Assembly (NCBI GenBank): GCA_022823865.1
Contig: JAJEHF010000208.1
Location: 1-64,000, forward strand
Length of the DNA stretch: 64,000 nucleotides
Reading direction: 5' to 3'
DNA from: Bryobacterales bacterium
GTDB taxonomy: Bacteria > Acidobacteriota > Terriglobia > Bryobacterales > UBA6623
A program made the position numbers and the translations under genes. The notes below the pieces were generated by a model. That model worked only from the letters and a program-made list of their open reading frames with translations, was not told where the DNA came from and did no database searches. Positions within the stretch are counted from its first letter, which is position 1; each line of letters starts with the position of its first letter. Shown here in pieces: positions 54,980-62,479 of the stretch.

Positions 54980-57304
54980 TCACGGTTGCTCCGGTAACAC
55001 CTCGAACAGCATTGCCGTGCGGTCGACGAACACCTTGCGCAGGCCCCAGCGACCAGGCTGGCTCGCCACGGCTCGGGCCTGCGGGAAGTAAGGGTCGCGG
55101 GGGTCCACGTTGAAGACCACGTAGTCGATACCGTGCTGTCGCAGCAGCGCCGCCGCAGATGTGTGCGCGGCGCCCGGGGAAACCTCGATTCCGACGAATT
55201 CAAAGGACTCCGGGCGCACCCGCTCCCAGCCGCCTGCGGGGGCAAGCACCGCGAACTCCAGAGTGGCCTGCGTAGCCGCCGCTCTTCCGGGATGCACCAG
55301 CTCGATTCCGTCCACGACCAAGCTCCGGTCGAAGCGGATCTCGAGTTCCATCCCCGATGCTGCCGGTTGGCGCGATGTCCACCTGGTGAACGGATTCCCG
55401 TCAATCATCCGATCTGCGTGCCACGGCAGAGGCTGCGCTCGCGGGATCCACTGCGGACTCGCGGGTACGGGGCGGCCGTTGCTAAGCACGCGAAACTCGG
55501 AGGCCGACCAAGAAGTGGCGTTGTGGTCGCGAGCCTGCTCCACGCGCACCCCTCGGACGGGGCGCGGCGGCCACGCTGCGCGGACCGCGCTGTCAGGAGA
55601 ATGGGAGGGCTTCAGGGGAGCTAGCACCGCATCGGACAGGTCTTGGTTCTCCAGCCCTTGGTAGGAAACAAGCAGTTCTGCATCGAAGTACGCTTCCGGC
55701 AGGTCGGTGAAGGACAGCACGCGCATCTCGTTGCCGCCGAGCTGGCCGATCCGGTCAGCCAGCAAGAAGAACTTCACGTTTCTGGCTAGGTGCCATTTCT
55801 GAGGCTCCAGGCGGAGCGCCGCCCGCCACGGCAAGCCTTCCACGCTCCACAGGTCGGGATGGTACCAGCGCGAGCGCTGGGCGGGCCATGACGTGACGCA
55901 CTGGCCGGCCAGCAAGAGCGCGACGAAACCGTGGCGCAGCCGGAGCGGTGCCATCTCCAATGCCATGCCGATGGCTAGCAGGGCGAACGGCAGGCTGGGG
56001 ATCAGGAATCTCGCTCCGGCGTTGGAGAACCAAGGTGTCGCGCTGACCACGGCCGCAGCCAGCAGGGCGCGGGTCAGCGGTCTCTTCCAAGCGAGCAGGG
56101 CGATTGGCAGCAGGAGGATCATCCAGCCCAGCGAGCCGGCGTAGCGCTCTCCGAAGACCAGGTCGAACGGTGCTGCGAGCAGCTGTTCCCAGCGATCGAA
56201 CGGGCCCTGGCGATAAGAGCGCATCGCGAACTTGTAGGCCGTTTCCCACTCAACGCTGAAATACGGATTGGGGAACCAGCTGTTGAAGAATGGCGCGAGC
56301 GGGTTGCCCGTGAAAATCGCGTTCTTGACCAGCCAGGGCAGGCCGACAATAGCTGCCGGGACTCCGGTCCGTGCGAGCAGTCCCGCCGCCGATCGCGCCG
56401 AGCCTCCCTGGAACAGGCGGTAAAGCGCCGCTGCGAAGGCAGCGCTGACAGCGATCACGCCCGTGTACTTGATGGCGAACGAGAATCCGATCAGAACGCC
56501 GAGGACCACCAGCCATTGCCGCTCTCCGTCACGCCACCACAGCAGCAGCACGCAAAAGACTGCGAACAGCGCAAAGGCGAGGGCGCAGTCGTTGTAGGCG
56601 GAGGTCGCGTCCGGGATGACGACCGGGCACGTGAAGTAGACAACCGTGGCGAACGCGCCTGCAAGCTCGGCCCGAAATCTCTTGGCAAGGCACAGGATCC
56701 CGCCCGCCGTGGCGACCAGGAAAGACAGGTGGACGAGCTTTGCCGCTGACTCGCGCCCGATCGCGTAGGCGAACAGGTACAGCATCTCGGCCCCCTGCGA
56801 GAGTTGGGCGTAAACGTTGGTGGTGATCGCTTCGAAGCCGTGTGACCGGTAGTAGCGGTGCACGAGGCCGAGGTGATAGCCCATCGCATCCGTTCTGGTT
56901 TCCGGCGCAAGCGTGTGGACGACGTACAGAATGCCGTAGACAGCGGCCGGCACGTAGAGGAGCAGTCGCGCGAAGCGTGGCGCAGAGCTAGGCTCCAAAG
57001 CCAACGTCGGCCACTTCCAACGGCCCCACCAGTGCCAGGCCAGCGCGATTGCCGCGAACACTCCCAGTGCAGTGGCGTCGTAGAACCATCCGGCGGCGCA
57101 GAGAGCGAACACCAACGTGCTCAGCACTGCAGATCCGCAGCCGAAGGCGAGCAGCCAGCCCTCCGCCGGCGTTAGCTTTCCCCGCAAGCTGCGCAGCTGG
57201 CCGATCGCTGTCCGGCCTGCGAGGCAGGCCGCGACAACAGCAAGCGTGCCTCCGGCCAGCACGCTTGCCAGTCGATCCAAGGCTTCGAAGAGCGTGGCTT
57301 CCAT
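54980..57304 (-). CDS. GT-C-type membrane glycosyltransferase with a discoidin-like C-terminal domain
   Basis: A polytopic membrane protein of 774 residues with about 12 hydrophobic segments in the first 530. The acidic loop after the first helices contains DAMGYHLGLVHRYYRSHGFE, positioned like the lipid-donor loop of GT-C enzymes such as PMT/ArnT. The last ~240 residues are soluble. Within them (about 590-700) lies a block MIDGNPFTRWTSRQPAASGM followed by LEIRFDRSLVVDGIELVHPG, which looks like an F5/8-type C (discoidin) domain. ATG 57304 is preferred to an upstream TTG. The GT2 gene at 57982 could supply its polyprenyl-phosphate sugar. Confidence 0.8.
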   Translation of the reverse strand: MEATLFEALDRLASVLAGGTLAVVAACLAGRTAIGQLRSLRGKLTPAEGWLLAFGCGSAVLSTLVFALCAAGWFYDATALGVFAAIALAWHWWGRWKWPTLALEPSSAPRFARLLLYVPAAVYGILYVVHTLAPETRTDAMGYHLGLVHRYYRSHGFEAITTNVYAQLSQGAEMLYLFAYAIGRESAAKLVHLSFLVATAGGILCLAKRFRAELAGAFATVVYFTCPVVIPDATSAYNDCALAFALFAVFCVLLLWWRDGERQWLVVLGVLIGFSFAIKYTGVIAVSAAFAAALYRLFQGGSARSAAGLLARTGVPAAIVGLPWLVKNAIFTGNPLAPFFNSWFPNPYFSVEWETAYKFAMRSYRQGPFDRWEQLLAAPFDLVFGERYAGSLGWMILLLPIALLAWKRPLTRALLAAAVVSATPWFSNAGARFLIPSLPFALLAIGMALEMAPLRLRHGFVALLLAGQCVTSWPAQRSRWYHPDLWSVEGLPWRAALRLEPQKWHLARNVKFFLLADRIGQLGGNEMRVLSFTDLPEAYFDAELLVSYQGLENQDLSDAVLAPLKPSHSPDSAVRAAWPPRPVRGVRVEQARDHNATSWSASEFRVLSNGRPVPASPQWIPRAQPLPWHADRMIDGNPFTRWTSRQPAASGMELEIRFDRSLVVDGIELVHPGRAAATQATLEFAVLAPAGGWERVRPESFEFVGIEVSPGAAHTSAAALLRQHGIDYVVFNVDPRDPYFPQARAVASQPGRWGLRKVFVDRTAMLFEVLPEQP

Positions 57305-57462
57305 GTGGGTCTGCGACCAGCGCTTGACCAAGCATACGGACTTCGGCCAGAGCCCGCACGCCGAACCGCACGCAGCGTTCCATCACCGCCCGAGTCGGGC
57401 GCGACGAATTCCAGTGGCCGCTTCGCAGCGCACGGGACGATCGCATGCCGGCGCGACAGCGA

Positions 57463-57711
57463 TCAGCGGGACCGTCGCCCCTCGTAGATCAACTCGCGCG
57501 CCTCGGGCCAGGTCTGCCCCTCGAGCGGGTCAGGGCTGTTCGGGTCGCCGACTCTCAGATCGGGGAGAGTGTACTGGTTCGGGATTGAAGGATCATCTAG
57601 CACGCGCCGTAGCCCATCCTCGACGACGGCGCGAAGTGAACGTCCCGTCTTCTGGGCGTGGCGCTTGGCTCGAATGAGGAGCTCATCGTGAATCTCGATC
57701 GTCGTCTTCAT
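57463..57711 (-). CDS. vapB: VapB-family antitoxin without a partner toxin
   Basis: An 82-residue DNA-binding antitoxin of the VapB (DUF2191) type. The N-terminal ribbon-helix-helix-like part reads [20 protein letters not shown] and continues [17 protein letters not shown]; the C-terminal half would bind a PIN-domain toxin. No VapC follows: the 158 bp downstream have no PIN motif and the next gene is the membrane glycosyltransferase. ATG 57711 is supported by TTTAAT 7 nt upstream. It may be an orphan that now regulates other genes, or the remnant of a lost toxin-antitoxin pair. Confidence 0.88.
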   Translation of the reverse strand: MKTTIEIHDELLIRAKRHAQKTGRSLRAVVEDGLRRVLDDPSIPNQYTLPDLRVGDPNSPDPLEGQTWPEARELIYEGRRSR

Positions 57712-57718
57712 GGCCCAT

Positions 57719-57724
57719 ATTAAA
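57719..57724 (-). promoter_or_regulatory. -10-like hexamer TTTAAT, 7 nt before vapB
   Basis: TTTAAT (five of six matches to TATAAT) is followed by ATGGGCC and the ATG at 57711, giving a leaderless transcript. The region around it (57715-57735) is AT-rich. Confidence 0.5.
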
Positions 57725-57981
57725 CATAGAAGGTGACATGGGGGCATCACTTCAGTGCAGCGCGAATGCTGCTACGGCGGAACGCCAGAGTGTCCACCCG
57801 AGCGGGAAAGCGCCATCCGCTGCGTTTCCGGGATCCGAGGACAGGGCAGCATCTGCTGACGTTCGAAGAGTTGCGCGGAATCTGCGGGAGCCGCAGGCGA
57901 GACCGCGGAGGGAAACGCCATCCTGCGCGGGACCGCACGCGCACACCGTCGCGTCCGTGTCACGGCCGGCCTTCATCGTGC

Positions 57982-58689
57982 CTACCTTCGTCTCAGCGGC
58001 TTGGCGGCGTACTTGAGAATGCACCACAGAGCCCAGACCCCGTCTCTGGGGCGGATCTTCTTGCCTTGCTCGTAGGTCCTGCCGTGGTACGAAATCCCTA
58101 CCTCGTAAACGCGCGCCCCGGCCTTGGCGATCTTCGCGGTGATCTCCGGCTCGAAGCCGAACCGATCCTCCTCCAAGACGATGGACTGCAGCAGCTCCCG
58201 ACGAAAGACCTTGTAGCACGACTCCATATCGGTCAGGTTCAGGTCCGTTGCCAAGTTCGACAGCAGGGTCAGCAGGCGGTTTCCCAGATAGTGCCGGAAG
58301 TACAGGACGCGGTGCTCGCTGGAGGTCAGGAAGCGCGAGCCGTACACGGCGTCCGCCCTGCCTTCCAACAGCGGGTTGAGCAGTTTGGAGTAGTCGGCGG
58401 GGTCGTATTCCAAGTCCGCGTCTTGGACGAGTACGAAGTCCCCCGTGGCTGCCTCGAATCCTGTTCGCACGGCCCGGCCCTTGCCGCGATTGCGATCATG
58501 CCGGAGCAAGGTGACGTTCTCAGCGCTGGCAGCGATCCTCGCCGCAACGTCCGCCGAGCCGTCCGTCGACGCGTCGTCGACGATGATGATCTCGGTCGGA
58601 ACATCCACGGCCTGGACGCGAGCGACGACCTCTTGCAAGGTGCCGGCTTCGTTATACGTGGGGATGACCACCGTCAGCGTTGCAGGCAA
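57982..58689 (-). CDS. Family 2 glycosyltransferase, polyprenyl-phosphate sugar synthase type
   Basis: A 235-residue GT-A enzyme like dolichyl/polyprenyl-phosphate mannosyltransferase. The nucleotide-binding start is VVIPTYNEAGTLQEVV, with DDASTDGSADV, the DxD-equivalent VQDADLEYDP, and the acceptor region ITAKIAKAGARVYEVGISYHGR. No membrane anchor is present. The start is TTG 58689, supported by AAGGAG 10 nt upstream. It lies two genes from a GT-C transferase that could use its product. Confidence 0.9.
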   Translation of the reverse strand: MPATLTVVIPTYNEAGTLQEVVARVQAVDVPTEIIIVDDASTDGSADVAARIAASAENVTLLRHDRNRGKGRAVRTGFEAATGDFVLVQDADLEYDPADYSKLLNPLLEGRADAVYGSRFLTSSEHRVLYFRHYLGNRLLTLLSNLATDLNLTDMESCYKVFRRELLQSIVLEEDRFGFEPEITAKIAKAGARVYEVGISYHGRTYEQGKKIRPRDGVWALWCILKYAAKPLRRR

Positions 58690-58855
58690 GCTGGGTCGAC
58701 TCCTTGGCGGGCGACGCGAGCGTTCCGGCCCGCGATCGCCTCAGACGCCAAGTATGCAACAGTCTGGAAAATCGCCGGTCTGCCGGGAACTAGCGGATCG
58801 GCGGCTGCGCGGGTCGAGACCCACCGCAGCCTGGGCGAATGGGGCGTAGCGTAGG

Positions 58856-60391
58856 ATGGATTCGTTGTCGGACGAACCCAAGCGTGCGCCAAATCCGAGC
58901 GGCCGAGTGTATCTGGTGGGCGCCGGGCCGGGCGATCCGGACCTGCTCACGCTTCGCGCGCATGAGCTCCTGCGGGCAGCCGACCTAGTCCTGTACGACA
59001 ATCTCGCCTCGCCCGAGGTGCTGGAACACGCATCTCCTTCAGCGCAGCGCCGCTACGTGGGCAAGAAGCGTGCCGAGCACGCCTGTACCCAAGCCGAGAT
59101 TAACGGCTTGATGGTCGCCGCAGCTCGCGAAGGCAAGGTCGTGGTTCGGCTCAAGGGCGGCGATCCGTATGTGTTCGGCCGCGGCGGGGAAGAGGCCCTC
59201 GGCCTGGCGCGTGCCGGGATTCCGTTCGAAGTCGTTCCCGGAGTGACTTCTGCGCTCGGAGCGGCGGCCTACGCCGGCATGCCGCTGACGCACCGGGACC
59301 ACACGCAGGCAGTCACGCTGGTGACGGGGCACGACGTCGACCAGATCGATTGGCCGTCTCTGGCAGGCCGCCAGACGCTGGTGGTTTTCATGGGCCTGAC
59401 GTCCGTTCCCGCGATCGCCAAGCGGCTGATTGGTGGGGGGATGCCCCCGGACACTCCGGCTGCGGCGATCCGCTGGGTGACGCGCGGAGACCAGAGGGTG
59501 GTGACGGCCTCGATCGCCGACCTGCCGATGGCGATCCGGCGGGAGGGCCTGCGTCCGCCCGCCCTCGTGGTCATTGGCGACATTGTTGGCCTGCGCGACG
59601 AAATCGACTGGTTCGACAAACTGCCGCTCCGGGGCAAGTCGGTGGTCGTCACCAGAGCTGCATCCCAGGCTGCGTCTTTCTGCGGTGCCTTGCGCCGGCT
59701 GGGGGCGCGGGTGATTCCGATTCCCGCGATCGCCTTCGAGCGGCCTTCTAGCTGGGCTCCGGCCGACGCTGCGATTGACGGGCTCGAACGCTACGACTGG
59801 GCGATTTTCACCAGCGTTAACGGCGTCAATCACTTCTTGGAGCGCCTCGACGCAAGCCCGCGGGATCTCCGCCAGTTGCCGAAGCGAATCGCCGCGATCG
59901 GCCCGGCCACGGCCGACCGCTTGCGGGAGTTGCATCTCAAGGTCGAGCTCGTGCCGGACCAGTTCGTAGCGGAGGCCTTGGCAGAGGCGTTTCTCGAACG
60001 CGACATGCGGGGCAGCCGCGTGCTGCTGCCGCGAGCCGAGGACGCTCGCAGCGTGCTGCCGGAGCAACTGGCTGCGATGGGGGCGGAGATCGACGTGGTT
60101 CCCGTCTACCGCACGGTTGTGCCGGAGGCGTCGCGCCAATTGGCCGAGCGCGCTTGGTCTGCCGATCCCGTGCCGGACTGGGCCACGCTGACAAGCTCTT
60201 CGACGGCTCGCATGCTCGCGCAAATGGTGCCGCTAGATCGCCTGAAACGTTCCAAGCTGGCCTCCATCGGGCCGGTCACATCAGCCACTGTCCGGGAATT
60301 GGGCCTGCCGATCGCCGTCGAGGCGCAACGATTCACCACCGACGGCTTGGCCGAGGCGCTGTGCATCGCTGTCACAGGCGCGATACGGTGA
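58856..60391 (+). CDS. cobA-hemD: Uroporphyrinogen-III C-methyltransferase/uroporphyrinogen-III synthase fusion (CobA-HemD)
   Basis: A bifunctional tetrapyrrole enzyme of 511 residues. Domain 1 (about 15-260) is the SAM-dependent methyltransferase that makes precorrin-2: VYLVGAGPGDPDLLTLRA, VVRLKGGDPYVFGRGGEE, PGVTSALGAAAYAGMPLTHR. Domain 2 (about 262-510) is HemD, which closes and inverts ring D: GKSVVVTRAASQAASFC, AIFTSVNGVNHF, LPRAEDARSVLPEQL. Such fusions are known in several phyla. An in-frame TTG at 58865 lies 7 nt after a TAGGAT hexamer and is an alternative leaderless start. No CobA partner genes for cobalamin or sirohaem lie next to it. Confidence 0.95.
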   Translation: MDSLSDEPKRAPNPSGRVYLVGAGPGDPDLLTLRAHELLRAADLVLYDNLASPEVLEHASPSAQRRYVGKKRAEHACTQAEINGLMVAAAREGKVVVRLKGGDPYVFGRGGEEALGLARAGIPFEVVPGVTSALGAAAYAGMPLTHRDHTQAVTLVTGHDVDQIDWPSLAGRQTLVVFMGLTSVPAIAKRLIGGGMPPDTPAAAIRWVTRGDQRVVTASIADLPMAIRREGLRPPALVVIGDIVGLRDEIDWFDKLPLRGKSVVVTRAASQAASFCGALRRLGARVIPIPAIAFERPSSWAPADAAIDGLERYDWAIFTSVNGVNHFLERLDASPRDLRQLPKRIAAIGPATADRLRELHLKVELVPDQFVAEALAEAFLERDMRGSRVLLPRAEDARSVLPEQLAAMGAEIDVVPVYRTVVPEASRQLAERAWSADPVPDWATLTSSSTARMLAQMVPLDRLKRSKLASIGPVTSATVRELGLPIAVEAQRFTTDGLAEALCIAVTGAIR

Positions 60392-60409
60392 TAATATGCG
60401 TAGGTCGCC

Positions 60410-60937
60410 ATGAGGTACGTGCAGGCAGGCGAGCAGCAGCTGGTCGTGTTAGAGCCAGAGCACGACACGCTCCGGCAACTGGTGCAGCAGGTCGGCTTCT
60501 CGGCCAACATCACCAAAGAGGCGCGTCGCGTGACAATCGAAGTCAGCGCCCTCGAACCGTCAGGCCCGCTGCTGTTGTTCGACGCCGGCGACCCCGCCAA
60601 CCTAGGATGGTTCTCGCGCTGCCAGTTCTATGTCGATTCCCTGTCGGGCGTGGTCCTGCAGACGCCGTTGGTCATTTCCAATTGCCATAGCGGCAGCGAG
60701 GTCGATCGCGAGCGCCTGCGCATTTCCATGGCCACCGAGGTCCCGGCCGGCTTCAGGCTGGCCGGCAAGAAGAGCCTGAGCGAGCAGGTGGTCTACGCGT
60801 TGTTGTTCAACCTGCTGACGGCTCTGCGGGACACGGGCGTCGCGCTTTGCGGCAGCGCGGGCCTGCAGCCGCTCGCAGGCGCCGCCCGCCGCGCGCGGCC
60901 GGCCAAGGATCGGGCTACCAGGGCCACCAAGCGCTGA
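60410..60937 (+). CDS. Small protein of unknown function (175 aa)
   Basis: Starts 18 bp after the tetrapyrrole gene, with a GATAAT hexamer (60390-60395) upstream that could give it its own promoter. The sequence is a mixed alpha/beta domain: VVLEPEHDTLRQLVQQVGF, VTIEVSALEPSGPLLLFDAG, FSRCQFYVDSLSGVV, then a helix (SLSEQVVYALLFNLLTALRD) and a basic Arg/Lys/Ala tail. It has no signal peptide and no recognised motif; the final 23 bp overlap the convergent sulfatase gene. Coding is likely because of length, codon bias and position, but no function can be given. Confidence 0.65.
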   Translation: MRYVQAGEQQLVVLEPEHDTLRQLVQQVGFSANITKEARRVTIEVSALEPSGPLLLFDAGDPANLGWFSRCQFYVDSLSGVVLQTPLVISNCHSGSEVDRERLRISMATEVPAGFRLAGKKSLSEQVVYALLFNLLTALRDTGVALCGSAGLQPLAGAARRARPAKDRATRATKR

Positions 60938-62357
60938 GCTGCTGCTCGAGCGTTCTCCGGATCTCGGCGTGCTCGCTGGAGTCGGCTAGGTTTGCTCGCT
61001 CGCGCGGGCGGGCATCGGCCAGCCGGTACAGCTCCGGCGGCTCGGTTTCGTTCTGGATGTACTTCCACTCCTGAGTTCGCACCATCTTGGTCCGATAGCT
61101 CGGCTCCATGGTCGGTCGCAGGACTTGGGTGTGGCGCGGAACCCCGTCTTCGTCGTCCGGGGCGAGATTCGGCGGCAGCACGTCCGGGGCAAGGTCCCCG
61201 TAGGCCGCCGATGTGAACAGCGCCGGGCGGCCTTGTGCCGCCCCCAGCACGGATTCCGCGACAGATTCGCCGGAGGCATCCTCGGGGCGCTCGCCGCCGG
61301 TCAGCTCGGCCAGGGTAGGGAACAGGTCGGCGGACTGAGCCAGGGCGTCCGTCCGCGCCCCCGCCGGAATGCGGCCCGGCGCCCACCACAGCAGCGGCAC
61401 GTGCAGCAGGGCGTCGTACAGGAACATGCCCTTGCGGACCATTCCGTAGTCCCCCATGAAGTCGCCGTGGTCGGCGGTCAGAATGACGATCGTGTTTTCG
61501 GCGAGCCCCTTGGCCTCCAACGCTCCCAGCAACCGACCGAGCGGGCGGTCCACGCCCCACTCGACCTGCGCGTAGTAGTAGCGCATCGTCTCGGCCAGGT
61601 CCTCGCGGTCCAGCTCGCCGAACCCCATGGCCCGGGCGTAGCGGCCGAGGCGGGCACTCACCACCGCCGGGTCGGCACGTTCCGGCATGACCATGTCGCT
61701 GGAGTCGTATCTGGCGGCGTAGCGCGCCGGGGCCATGTAGGGCGGGTGCGGATCGAAGTAGCTCACGTGCAGGAAGAACGGATCGCCGCCCGCCTGTCCC
61801 AAGAACTTGATGGCCGACTCGGTGTTGATGTGCGGGTAGCAGTCCTCCTCCGGCCAGTACACGGCCGAGTGCCAGTGGGGCGGCACGAAGCCGTTGTAGG
61901 CGCGGAACGGCTCCCGGTCGCGGATATCGGCGTAGTCGAGTTCGGCGAGGGCTTCGTCCGTCAACGTGTGGTTCTTGCCCACCCAGGCCGTTTGGTAGCC
62001 GCGCCGGGCGAAGTGCTCGAGCATCGACCCCTTCCAGGCCAACTTGTCCCCATCCCGATTCGTCAGCGAGCCGTGCTCGTGGGGGTGCTGGCCGGAAAAG
62101 CAAGACTTCCGCGTCGGAACGCACACCGGTCCGCTGGCAAAGCCGTTGCGGAACAGCATGCCCTCCCGTGCCATGCGGTCGAGATTCGGGGTTCGCACGT
62201 TCGGATGGCCCACCGTGCCCATGCAGTCGCCGCGCATTTGGTCCACCGTGACAAAGAGCACGTTGGTTGGAGCGTCGGCGGCCCGGCCGGCGTGAAAGGC
62301 GGTGGATCCGGCGGACAACAGCAGGGACTGGGCGAATCTGCGGCGGCTAATGCTCAT
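60915..62357 (-). CDS. Family S1 sulfatase/arylsulfatase-like hydrolase, Tat-exported
   Basis: A 480-residue sulfatase with a Tat leader (SRRRFAQSLLLSAGSTAF). Start ATG 62357; a CATACT hexamer lies 9 nt upstream. The metal block is NVLFVTVDQMRGD and the maturation motif CVPTR with C79, followed by WVGKNHTLTDEA and TADHGDFMGDYG. The TVDQMRGD and DHGD variants place it with the choline-sulfatase/heparan-type branch rather than with the other five sulfatases here. It is divergent from metH. Confidence 0.94.
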   Translation of the reverse strand: MSISRRRFAQSLLLSAGSTAFHAGRAADAPTNVLFVTVDQMRGDCMGTVGHPNVRTPNLDRMAREGMLFRNGFASGPVCVPTRKSCFSGQHPHEHGSLTNRDGDKLAWKGSMLEHFARRGYQTAWVGKNHTLTDEALAELDYADIRDREPFRAYNGFVPPHWHSAVYWPEEDCYPHINTESAIKFLGQAGGDPFFLHVSYFDPHPPYMAPARYAARYDSSDMVMPERADPAVVSARLGRYARAMGFGELDREDLAETMRYYYAQVEWGVDRPLGRLLGALEAKGLAENTIVILTADHGDFMGDYGMVRKGMFLYDALLHVPLLWWAPGRIPAGARTDALAQSADLFPTLAELTGGERPEDASGESVAESVLGAAQGRPALFTSAAYGDLAPDVLPPNLAPDDEDGVPRHTQVLRPTMEPSYRTKMVRTQEWKYIQNETEPPELYRLADARPRERANLADSSEHAEIRRTLEQQLSAWWPW

Positions 62358-62479
62358 GGCGGGGCCAGTATGACAAATCGCGAAGTGCCTTCTCGGCCGC
62401 GGCCGACCGCGCCGGTCCGCCGAGGCTCTCGCATAATGGAACTTGGGGCGAAGCCGCCCGTAGCTTCCGCGCCTGCGCA

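Noticed and set aside
57305-57462. Possible VapC (PIN) toxin remnant downstream of vapB
   Set aside because: No Asp-bearing PIN motif in any frame; the open frame there runs into the glycosyltransferase region without coding character.
57226-57615. N-terminal extensions of frames across the sulfatase, SUMF1 and helicase genes (for example 17226-17615)
   Set aside because: These extensions overlap real genes on the same strand and contain no domain; starts next to signal peptides were preferred.
57715-57981. Inverted similarity GCGTTTCC / GGAAACGC near 57820 and 57910
   Set aside because: Eight-base arms about 90 bp apart in GC-rich DNA are expected by chance; no gene or RNA fits.
62358-62479. 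Cobalamin, SAM or SAH riboswitch upstream of metH
   Set aside because: The 122-bp space has GC-rich hairpin potential but no recognisable conserved core of these riboswitches.
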